A stretch of 64,000 nt of DNA from Heterotrichella gracilis. Taxonomy: Eukaryota > Sar > Xanthophyceae > Tribonematales > Xanthonemataceae. The notes beneath the pieces were generated by a model. It saw only the letters and a list, made by a program, of their open reading frames with translations, made no database searches and was not told the DNA's origin. Every line of letters begins with the position of its first letter. Positions within the stretch are counted from its first letter, which is position 1. The position numbers and the translations under genes are program-made. Shown piece by piece: positions 36,786 through 47,400 of this stretch. Location: positions 37,787 through 101,786 of the forward strand of contig JAULBX010012652.1 in NCBI GenBank assembly GCA_032358255.1, read 5' to 3'.

Positions 36786-38669
36786 ATGAGTTGGTTCATG
36801 TTCGCCGTCAAGAACGTGGTGCTCACCAGCATCACGCTGGGCACACTGAAGCGCAATGGGATAATCACGTGAGTAGGCTGGGATGTGGTTGGTATAGGGC
36901 GCTCTGGGTAGGGAGGATTGGGGAGTATAGTGAGGAGGCAAGGGTGTAAAGGGTGTTGAGTCACCCGCAATCACATGCAAGCAGGCATCACTCAATTGTC
37001 GCAGAGTGACTAATTTAAAATCAATTACCCAGAGTGTAGGTAGCCATGGCAGTTGTAAACAACATCCATTTTTTAAGTAATATCAGATAACAGGCAGCTT
37101 TGCATACTACTCAGTAATACATGAGTAGATATGTGTAAGATTGCCTCACAGGGCAATAAACCGATGACGGCTTGGAACACCTTTTGTTCGTTTGTTTGTT
37201 TGTATAAGAGGCTCACGCGGCTTCATGGTACATTAGGTTCACTTGCGTCACTAGAATCTATATAAACTGCATAACACTTGAAAGGTGCCCACTTTGCAAG
37301 TGGTGTAAGCGGTGCACTATTTAGCGACTATTCATAGCCTGCCAGATTTATATTGGTTGTTGATATTTTGCTTTCTTTAAGCTCAACTGGTTTCAAAATG
37401 GTCAGGTCAGCCCAGAGTTGCATTTTGTCAAACGAAGATCACAAAGGAACATTACATAGGGATTGTTTTGTTTTGCCTTGAGTAGGTGCTTACAGATTGT
37501 CTACGTAGCATACGTAGCGCTAGTATCGCCTACAATACCCCTATCCGGGATCTCCAGTGAATCAATCATAAACCCATGGCCCTGCCAAATACCATTCTCA
37601 TTACAAGCCACATTACCAAGGAATCTGTATGACTCTTCAGTGCATACAGTGCAGAATAACCAAACTGCCGAGCGCAAACTCACCATTTACCGCAAGCGCT
37701 CTCTCCATAATTTGTTGATTCATTAATTAGAGAATTGCAGTCTGCCTTTTCAGCAACAAATAGCAGTGAAAAAAGTGCACTGGAATCTTTGAACATTATC
37801 TAGCTGAACCGGTGTGAAATTCTGCATTCACCTTCAAAAATAAATTGTCGCTAGTAAACTCGCTGTGGACATTGTGGACTTAGTGTCCCTAATGTGTGCC
37901 CTTCAGGGGCACACAAGGCAATAAGCCGATGACGGATGGGCATGCCTTTTGTTTGTTTGTTTGTTTGTTTGTAAACTCGCTGCTAGACAGATATACTAGC
38001 CATAGTTGCCCACCTCCTTACGATACATACATAGACATAGCATCCTGTGTTACTGATCCCCCCCTGCCCTTACAGTTTCAACCCGCGCGTGATCAAGAAC
38101 GACATGGCAAGGGGGGTGCTCCTGGCAGCGGTGAGAAGTAACCCTGTGACCCTATGGACGTAACATGCTACACCCTTAGGAATAACATGACCAGATGGAC
38201 CAGAATGAGCGTTTCGTAGCCGGTGGTACCCTTGTAACCCTTGCGAGACGTACTTCGCCATGTCTTGCCTGTATCGGCCATTTTTTTATGGGTACTGCAT
38301 TTTTCCAAACCATGGCAAGGATGACAATGGTTCCAGCTGTCTCAGGCATTGGCGCCCACGGATAGTGTGACCACCGCCTGTGCAACCATCACCCTCAATG
38401 CCCAGTGTCCTTGACATTCCCCACCTCCTACCCCTAGCCTCCCACCTACCCTAAGTACCTGGCTCTTAATTGGAAACCCTCTGTCACTTTGCCAAATCGA
38501 TATTCTGTGACCCCACAAAATACTCATAACAGAAAAAAAAAAAAAAAAAACGTCTTACCATCCCCAACTCCCATAACAGGTGAATTGGGGTGAGGATATG
38601 TCCATCACTGGGGAGACCCTGGTGCGCACTGTGCAGGCAGAGATGAGGGAGATGGGGAAGCGCAACTGA
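36786..38669 (+). CDS. Conserved small protein (75 residues), function unknown
   Basis: Three exons, 36786-36868, 38076-38130 and 38580-38669, join in phase to 228 nt. The first exon encodes MSWFMFAVKNVVLTSITLG, a mostly hydrophobic N-terminal helix. Exon 2 encodes FNPRVIKNDMARGVLLAA, and exon 3 a charged C-terminus with TLVRTVQAEMREMGKRN. It may be a small single-pass or peripheral organelle-membrane protein, but I recognise no family. The start is the first ATG of the exon and has the same position as the ATG of the disabled copy at 24074. Conservation of exon boundaries and of PRVIKND between the copies supports this model. Intron 1 (1.2 kb) holds two LINE tails; intron 2 ends with an 18-A run (38533-38550) shortly before the acceptor. 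Confidence 0.7.
37147..37204 (+). mobile_element. LINE 3'-tail fragment in small-gene intron 1
   Basis: Blocks CAGGGCAATAAACCGATGAC, GGCTTGGAACACCTTTTG, then (TTTG)n. Same orientation as the host gene. Confidence 0.8.
37866..37972 (+). mobile_element. LINE 3'-tail fragment, longer copy, in small-gene intron 1
   Basis: Starts with GGACATTGTGGAC, as does the copy at 51811, then carries the GTGTGCCC/GGGCACAC stem-loop (37894-37914), CAATAAGCCGATGACGG, ATGCCTTTTG and a (TTTG)n tail. This is the second LINE tail in the same intron. Confidence 0.85.
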
Positions 38670-40154
38670 CTGTCATGTGCCACCCTCATGTGGCCGTCAG
38701 GACCGCTGGGGTGTGGAGGGCGTGCCTGCGTGGCGCATGGCCCTATTGTGCAATTGCTTGCTGCTGAGTAACCATGAACCTTCTACACCATCCACACCGT
38801 TGAAGGAGTCAACTGACACCACGCCGATAGCATCAATGCGTGCAGATGACTAGGGACACCTGTATATGCATGTATCAAATAGGTGGCACTGTATACACTG
38901 TAGGCACTGCATTTCTGATACATTTTGGGAACCATCTGAATGGAATACTGCTTTCAGCACTAACTTGGACAACTTCGAGCTGTCGTGATTATTGTAACGT
39001 ATACCCCATTCAAGAAAAACCACGAATATCGCAGCTGTTACAGCCATTCCAGTTCAAAAAACGCCCAAAATGGTCGAGCTAATCCACCCAAGCACTGGGA
39101 AATAAATTATTATGTACCGTTAAAAAGTAGTGTTATCATTAATAATTTCACCTATTTCACCTGCATATTTAGGGTGGATATTTGAGCTGCTGCAATCGTG
39201 CAATTGTTGATGGTCAAACCTTTGAAATGCAGGCAATTGCAATCATGTTCATGTACATATCCTTGCATTTAGTTGCAAATATATCCTTGAAGAAGCACTG
39301 CAAGCCAAGTTGTTGTTGCAAATTCCAGCGGAAACCTCTGTGTCTTACTAATAGATGGAAACCACTAATATGTGATTTGTGACTTAAATATGATCTAATC
39401 AATTGAGTCGATGTCAATTTTGAACACAGTGTGAAGAAATACTAAGGAATTACTGAAAATCAGGATTTATTCGTTTTTCCAAGGTTCTCGACTGCCTGTT
39501 AGCAGCAAACCCAAGTTCTCGACTGCCTGATATGCCTGGTGCGTACATCGTTTGAGTGTGGGTACAAGATTCCTCGTATAAGTGTGCGTCTTGTTGCTGT
39601 TCTACTCTATGGGCATTTTTTTGTTTACCTCGTGGCTCCTAGCACTACTTGACGCCCACTGCTTGCGCCAGGGAACATAACCAGGTACGCCAACCAAAGC
39701 ACGCCCTTGACGTCGTGTGTACGCCTGTTGTGGTTGCTTTAGAACGCACTGCTTGCTCTGGCCACCGTCTTTACCGTAATAAGCAGCCTGCTCCGTGGAA
39801 TACCCCAGGTAGTGAAACTATTGACTGTCCGACGCAGAATACACTTGCACTTGCATGGGACGCATGGGCAAATGGTCCTCCAAAACTCAGGCGTGTACCA
39901 GGTCAACCAGGATCGTTTGGCGCTTCTCGTTATACAGCACTACTTTAACAAGAACACGTTCAAGTGCCTGTTGATGCTGCTTTGGAAGTGCCCTTGTCAG
40001 CAGCACTTCCTGCGACAAAACCTGTGGTGCAGTGCCTTTTGGGAGGGGAAACAGCGATGTAAAAGTCTAGACAGTCTGTGTGCGTCCAGTAGACAGGCCT
40101 AGGCCAAAGTACAGGAAAGCCCAAGACCTCACCGAAATTCCTTTCACCCCACAG
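38670..40154. other. Intergenic stretch (38670-40154)
   Basis: It should contain the 3' UTR of the small gene and 5' exon(s) of the armadillo gene. Open frames at 39649-40100 are without recognisable domains. The word AAGTTCTCGACTGCCTG occurs twice near 39482-39530. Confidence 0.3.
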
Positions 40155-42907
40155 GACAAACACTTAGGACTTCTTGCTTGGCCGCGACTAGATGGAGTGC
40201 GTCATAAGGGCATCAGAGATGCACTGTCAGACGACGAGGTACGCACACAGCTTGACTTCTGACACTTTGCGGTGCATTTTTCAAATTAGAACTTGACCGC
40301 CAATTGCCTGGACAGTAGAATATCAGAGAGACTGACAATTTGGGAAAAGTATATACATGTCACCGCATCCTCTGAGATCTCTCGAACTAGGCCAGCTGTC
40401 GACCTATGAAGGTGGTTGTATTGACCAGTGATATACCCATAACCTTATGTTTTGAAGCCCATTTATGCCTAACCATAAAAAAAATTCTGAATGTCCTTAA
40501 CCTTAGGCTAGGTGTTTAATATCCTTAACCCTAGCTGCGGCATACCTTGGCAAATAACCGTAACCCTAACATTTTAAGCTCAAATATGCTTAACTTCAGG
40601 ATTTTGAGCTCAAATAATCTAAGCCATAACCACCTTCATAGGTCGACAGCTGGGCCAAGTCTTTGGCCTATTTTTCTCATCAAGCGCCTCGTTGAACAAC
40701 CAGAGTGCCTTGTATGGTCAGCTCCTCTTGGCTGCAGATTGTTGGTGCCAGTAAATGTCCACTTTCTTTGTCAACTACTGCTCATGATCATGATCTTCAC
40801 TCCTCGTACTACCTGCAGGCAACAGTGATCGGATGCATGCAGCTGTTGGTGACCCTGTTGGACTCTGCACACATGCTGCAAGCACAGGCTGCGCAGTGTG
40901 CTGGTGAACCAAGTGGGGCCAACTCCAGCGAACAGAGTGAAGTTGGGATGGTGATGAGCACATTCAGGCTGGTATTGGAGACAAGTGCAGGCCATCGATA
41001 CCGCGATGCCCTGGTGGCAGCAGGGGCACTTCCACACATCATTCGCGCTGTGTCCATGCACCGTGAAGAGTGCAGCACTCCTGCAATGGTGTGCATCTTG
41101 GCCTTGGCATGCAACTACCCTCCATCAGCGGGCCACTATCAGCAACCTATAGATTACAATCCAATCGACCATCGCCCTGCAGTCAGTGCATCAGGTGCAG
41201 TGCTAGCCCTGACAAAGCTAATAGCTGCGCCAGATTGCAGCCTGGAGCTGCGCAAGTCATCTGTCCTTGTGCTCCGACACCTAGCAGCCTTCAGTGAGGC
41301 AGACGCTGAAGCCATGGGTAACAGTGAATTGCTCAACGCAGTCCTTTATGCAATGCAAGCAGCTGACTCAGATGAGCAGCTCAAGGAACAGGCTGTGGCA
41401 ACATTCAGCCACATGGCACGCTCACAGGCATGCCATGACACAATTCTGGTGCACGACGTTGTCCCTGCGGTGGTCAATCTTCTGCAGAGGACAACTTCAA
41501 AGCAAATTAAGACCCATGCCACAATGCTACTGTGTCAGCTGGCATTGGGCACCTCAGCATGCATTGATGCGCTATTGGCAGCCAATGCGTTACCTGCATT
41601 GGCAAAGCGTGCAGCTCGTGCGCTGAAGGAAAGTGGTCGGCATAACCTCAAGCTAGGCTATGCTGTGCTGGGGTATCCTGACCAGCTACACCCACTTGTG
41701 ATCCCGACACTGGCAGCCATCCACAGGTTCTCAGCCCACAGCAAAGGCCGGTGTGCAGCTGTACATTGCAGGGAAACACTGGGTGCCCTGCTGCAGGCAC
41801 TGGACATCAGCCATGCAAAATGCAATGACCTTGCATTGCGCGCAATTTGCAATTTATCATGGATTCAACCTAGCGATGGGGGAAGTTGGCTACCCCAAGG
41901 CACGCCTGATCAGTGTGAGACACTTCTGGAGGATTGCGATATGCATGCTGGCTGGCAACTACTTCTGGGTGCTAGGGTGCTGCCACCTTTGCTGTGCCTG
42001 GTCAAGGCAGATGCTCCCAAGATAGGACTTACAGCTGTGGATGACACTCGCTGGCTGGCTCTTCAAGCCTTGTGTTGCCTCACCATGGCACTGCTGCTAC
42101 TTCACAGTACCAGCGTTCAGACCAGGCATATCAAGGACGAGCTGGTGCAGCAGGGGATCATCCCAGTTATGGTCCTGCTGATGCGCCAGGAGCGGGACGA
42201 TGTGCGGCAGATTTCCATGTGGATCCTGCAGCGGCTGGCCATAGGCACAAAGCAACGCTGTGATGCAGTCCGCAGTGCAATTGCGGAGGCATCTGGGGAG
42301 CAGGTTGCAAGGGACTTCTTTTGCTGGGACAACAAGGTACGCAAAACTTATCAAATAAATGTTTTTTTATTTGCATGGTATATTTAGGTTGGAAATATTC
42401 GTTTACCACACATAATGTGCATGCAGATATCTACATGATAAATAAATAAAACCTGTACTAACCCAGGTAATTGTAACATGCGCGTCATGTTGCCTATATA
42501 CATAGCTGTGCCCTTTTCTGTTATCCAGTACGTGGTAATAGCTATTGTTTCTGGCTTGTCAAAACTTATCATGAAAAAATGGATGTCTAGATAATTTTCT
42601 GTGGCTACAAATAAACGTGATCAATTGAATTCGCTGCACGCAGGACACTAATGCTACCACGAGTCCTGTCGATGCTGGCCATTGCTATGTTGGTGTTGCA
42701 CCACATCGTGCCAACCTACCGAGACCACTTTCAGAGGGGGCATCTAGGGTATCTGCACATGCTGGTACCCTGGTCAGCAGTGGACAACACTGTGACAATG
42801 CCAAGGCGAGCGCAAAGCATTTTAACATTATCTCAGGCTTTTCAAAACTCTTGGGAATCTCGGCCTGTATGTTGGGCCTCTTGTTTCTTAAGCACAGTAT
42901 GCAGTGA
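40155..42907 (+). CDS. Armadillo-repeat protein, copy 2, with C-terminal hydrophobic anchor (5' end unresolved)
   Basis: Exons 40155-40238, 40819-42336 and 42644-42907 (TGA) join in phase; at least one upstream exon with the start codon is probably missing. The large exon encodes about 506 residues of tandem helical armadillo repeats, such as ALVAAGALPHIIRAV, SSVLVLRHLAAFSEADA, QAVATFSHMARSQ, LVHDVVPAVVNLLQR and VQQGIIPVMVLLMRQERD. The last exon is Ser/Ala/Gly-rich and ends in ISACMLGLLFLKHSMQ, compatible with a tail anchor. Armadillo proteins are protein-binding scaffolds; membrane attachment by the C-terminus is inference. A decayed duplicate lies at 51.2-53.2 kb and supports the exon layout. 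A TGTAA polyadenylation-type signal lies at 43007, about 100 nt after the stop. The 580-bp intron before 40819 holds a 25-bp inverted repeat and telomere-like words. Confidence 0.8.
40393..40652. repeat. 25-bp perfect inverted repeat flanking a telomere-word-rich spacer
   Basis: CAGCTGTCGACCTATGAAGG plus GTGGTT-type ending (40393-40417) is the exact complement of 40628-40652. The 210-bp spacer contains CCTTAACCTTAGG, CCTTAACCCTAGC and CGTAACCCTAAC words. It lies in an intron of the second armadillo gene and looks like a small inverted-repeat element or an inverted local duplication. Confidence 0.8.
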
Positions 42908-44467
42908 CCATAGTGATTGTGCACTTACACTCAGACTCCCTGTGGACACACATGGCAAGATCCAGGCCGGAGACTGTGGGGCAAAGAAACTTGATCATTG
43001 AAGACATGTAATCAGGACATACATGTGGTTTTCTACAGTTACACGATTTTTTTTTTGGAGATAACAGGCACTATTTTGTAGCGCAATCAATAATGCAGTA
43101 TGTTACTGTTTACGATGAATAAATCAGTAATTGCCAACTTGTTTGCAGTTGGAGTCAGTTGACTTTTATGTTTTTTCCACGAACCAACATTCTGGCCAGT
43201 CCACCCTGGTTGCAGATGTTTATACTGGTCACTGCAGCTTGAATACCCACGATAACTTACATGTGTGATTTAGGCATACTGCCATATCGTCATAACATGA
43301 TATTGTTAGCTCCGCGCCCTGGGGCCCCAGGGGTCCTACAACACCGTGCCACCGTGGATCTGAGATGCCCTACACCATAACATCTCCAACTACTTAAACC
43401 CTAAAATATGTAAACTATGACCATATGCATACAGTCCAAAAGAGACTCTAGTTTACCTGAAATAGGGGGTAGGGGGTGGGGGAGGGGTGTGCATGAGACT
43501 GATTGAAGCAGGTTTTGTAGTTGGGAATAATTCTCTGCTACAAAACCTGTTGTAAGAGCCTCCTGCTCGCCCCCTCCCCCTCCCCCTCTCTTACCCACTC
43601 TCTCGTGCAGGGTCGCGCTTCAATAGGCTGCTTGCTGGGACTGTGGAGGTAGTCCATCCCCTGCATACAAGTTAAACACCCTGCTATTATTTGGGAAAAG
43701 GTTACGATAGGCAGCAGCGCCTGCGAAAACCCTGAATATATTTAATGACTCCAATTCCACTGGCAGCAGCAGTGAGCATGTGTGTGTACTGCTTGGGGTA
43801 GTGTTCCACCTTGGTATAGCACAAGCCGAATGAGACCGCCAGGACATATGTATTAGAGTTAAAAACTAGTATAATAATACACCAGTTGCGCCCCATAGGG
43901 ACATAGACTACACGCTGGGACTAGGGCACCATCCCTGCAGCGGAAGTATGAGAAGAGCAACGAGTTCAAATGCAAAGAAACCGCTTCGCAAGAAAAGATG
44001 TTAATCCCGGGGAAAACTCAAGTGGAAAGGCAATAGGCCGATGACGGCTGGGAATGCCTATTGTTTGTTTGTTTGTATGGATATGGGAATGTATGGAGTA
44101 ATCCCTAGGAGTCCCAAAACCGAGGATGAATCCCTGGAATCGAGACCACGGGAATAATGTGCTAGCTTTTCCGGCCGAACGAATAATGTTTTTATGAAAT
44201 ATACTTGCTTTGTGACTGTACGCTGTCTTTGATCTGTGTTGCATCTGCTTTGTTCTTCCCTAATCCCCTAGATCCCCCTTGTTCCACTCCTAGAGACTGC
44301 TTTACCGGTATGCACTTCTCTCAGATCTGTATGCTCGAGCTATCATCAGAATCGTCAGACCGTTTTGCCTGCTTACCCTTCCGCCCGCTCGTTGCACCTG
44401 CAACCATGATCAGGGTTCTTACATAAGCGTACACCTGATTCCAAGCACCTCACACCCAGAAGAAGTG
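42908..44467. other. Intergenic stretch (42908-44467)
   Basis: 3' UTR of the armadillo gene (its part around 43120-43240 is also present in the decayed copy), a LINE tail at 44027, and the upstream region of the fucosyltransferase-like gene. GGTTTTGTAG and CTACAAAACC near 43510 and 43541 form a short inverted repeat. No exon recognised. Confidence 0.4.
44027..44078 (+). mobile_element. LINE 3'-tail fragment upstream of the fucosyltransferase-like gene
   Basis: AAGGCAATAGGCCGATGACG, GCTGGGAATGCCTATTG, then (TTTG)n. It ends about 390 nt before the predicted start codon at 44468. Confidence 0.8.
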
Positions 44468-47400
44468 ATGGGCGACTCTCTCGGTCGTGGCCATGGCCCA
44501 GACTTATTGTTCCTGTTGCGCCTGGCGTGCTTCTTGCTAACGGTGAGCCTCGACCTTGCTTGGGTGCTGCCATGTCCTAAACGTCTTTGCTGGTATGTAC
44601 CGACCTTGCTCGTACGTACCGGCTGATATACCGGCAAAGGTGCAACAGTGCCCCTAGCGCTGTGCAGCGTGTGCAGAGTGTGCGGTCTGTGCTTGCAAGC
44701 AAATGCATATGGTGCACGGCCATGGTTCATAGCCACTGTCGAATGCTTGCAGATCCTACTTTGAGATCCTATGTACTGGCAAGCTTGACCGGGACATACT
44801 TGCAAACCACGGTTGCCCCGGGGCCGCTTTGTTAGAAATATGCCGCCTAGTCCTTGAAACCCTGTCGGCGTCGAAGGTGCCAACTCATATAGTTCAACGC
44901 CCGTCGCCCCATGCTTGTACGCCTTCATGAACGCTCAACCCACTCGATGTATAATTGGTGGGGACCAACTGTGTTGCAGGGGCAGGCACTGTCCATTTTT
45001 TTGTTGACTAATGTCCCTGCATGCATATACTTATGTGCATCCCTTAGACACGCTGTGTTTGAAATTCCCACCGATACTCTGCCTTGAGAAACGTTATAAA
45101 GTGCAGCTCATGCCCTATTTGTGTGTCGCCAAGAGCAGGCGACAGATGCGTTTCAAGACTCAGTGGACTGCCCAACGGGACCTATTTTACTCTGTGCATT
45201 CCTTTTCTCTTTTTCTCTTGGCCATGCATGGCCAGCACGCCCCCATATTGCCAGCTTGGCCATATACTATCTTCATTTTCCAAAACTTTGCATAAGTTAC
45301 AAGGATCACTTTGAAACCCTGCATCCCAGTTGCTGCAAGTTCAAGCGTTGGTGCTAAGGAAACAACCCAAAGCACCGCAAAACCCCACACCCCCACCATC
45401 GCAGGTACCTGCACACGGCCTTGAGCAGGTGGACAGTAACAGCGGCAAATACCTGTTCCCCATCCAGCTATTTGGTCCCAACAACCAATTTGCCACGTTT
45501 ATATCACATGCCTACTTGGCCAAAACCCTCAACCGCACCCTCATTTTGCCAGCTTTCATCAACCATTACAGTGTCGGGTAAGTGCGCGTTTCCTGTGGGG
45601 TGCAGTTAATCCCATCAACTGATAACAAACCCCGCGCTGTACACTTTGCAATCAATCTCCCTTAACCAGTCAAACTGCGCTTCCACCTTGGTGATGTTCT
45701 GCAACTGTGGTATTGAAAGGAAAGCGCAATCTAATGGAAGGCACTTGTGCAAGTGGTATGGCTTTTTGCTATTTTTGCGGGGAGGTACCATGTGCAGATT
45801 GACACTGAGTTGGGTTGTGCCACAGAAAAGCTGATGGCCAGTGGCATTTTGATTTCGAGGAAACCTTTGACAGGCAGGTGCTGCAACAGTATGTGGCCAC
45901 CGTCACAGTCGCAGAGCTGAGGGAGAGGGGTACGTCAGGACATACAGGAACCCTAAACCCTACACCACGAGTGAAGCAAAAGTTCATAAGAACTCAAGTG
46001 AAACGCTGGCTATAAGAAACACCTTTGCTTCAAAACTCCGTCAAATTGAAGACGGGTGAACCACAACCGGGAAGAAAGTGGGCACAAGAAATATTGCATG
46101 AGTTAGATGGCAATCAGTTCAGGGTAATTCTGTTCACTATTATGGTTGATACAAGCTTTGCCTCCTGCACCATGGAAGGCATACCCAACTATGATACCCT
46201 TGCTAGTTTTATGACGGGTGTGGTGTTCATGTGCTTTTATGTGTCCCTCCTGGCAGTCATTGCAAAGAGGGGTTGATGGCTTTGAATGGTAAAGTACCAG
46301 ACCTGTTCGGCCAGACCAGTACAAGTAGCATGATGCTTTTCTGGTGCAAATGCCACTTTGTTGCTAGATAACTATGCCCGTATTCATCACATAAATGTGT
46401 GGCTAGGTTGGCCGGCTACATTTGAAGTGGTTGTCTACTCGGACCACATCAACAAGGGTGTTGAAAAATCGCAAGAAGATCACTTTGCCTTCCACCTCAG
46501 AAATGCACCACACACAGTAAGTGCTCAAAAAACATCACAACAGATATAACAGACAGGCCGTGTAAGCGGAGGCCAATTAGTAATGTTTAAGTTTATACTA
46601 ATTTTATAAATAATATTAGCAGTGAAGTAAGTGAAGTGATGAACGGAATAAATATAAGAAATCATTGTTGGCCTTCAAACATGATTGTGGAAGGCTTGGC
46701 ATTCACGTTTACGTTACACCTCGTTTGATACGTGTGGCATGGCTCTGTTTATAACTCTTAAGTGCATGGTCGCAAGCATTTCCCCATAGAGTATGCAAGG
46801 GTAGAACAAATCATCCACCACGTTATCCAGTTGCAAGATTGCATCATGTGTCCACGTCAGTAATCGACATTCTATACATGGCCAAATCAGTTGAAGGTCG
46901 CATGTTGTTGCCAATATTTGCCAACTCGTTAGTGTATGGAACATTGATTGACTGTAGTAATTTTTGGTGCAGCCCTTGGCGCATTACATTCCCCTGGACC
47001 AGCTCATGTGCAAAGTACATCATCCTGAATTGGTGCCGGTTGTGATCGTCGCAGAAACTTCGGGTAGAAGGGGATGAGTGCTCGCTGACCGTGTTGGAGG
47101 CGCTGCATAATGTAACTGCCGGGCACCGCTATGTGGTACTAAGTAACATAGGGGTCATGATCATCAAGAAAATTTTTTCGGTTATCTTGGTAAGTGTAGC
47201 AAGTGTTGATATATCCTGCAATGTATTCAAACAAGGTAGGGCCTCTAGATGTAGCAAGCTAGGAAAGCTTAAAGATGCTGCCAGTTTGTTTGGAACTTGT
47301 GTTAGATATTTTGTGAGTTGAGCCCATTGCCCACCCACTACGTTGGCATTGGCCGATAACTTGGATAATTTCCTAAACAGAGCCCACTATGGCATATATG

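Noticed and set aside
38533-38550. 18-A run as a processed pseudogene or polyA tail
   Set aside because: It lies inside an intron just before an acceptor, with no upstream cDNA-like sequence or flanking duplication.
40640-40705. Exon candidate reading STAGPSLWPIFLIKRLVEQP in the second armadillo gene
   Set aside because: Its phases fit neither the exon ending at 40238 nor the one starting at 40819, which join to each other directly in phase; it also overlaps the inverted-repeat arm.
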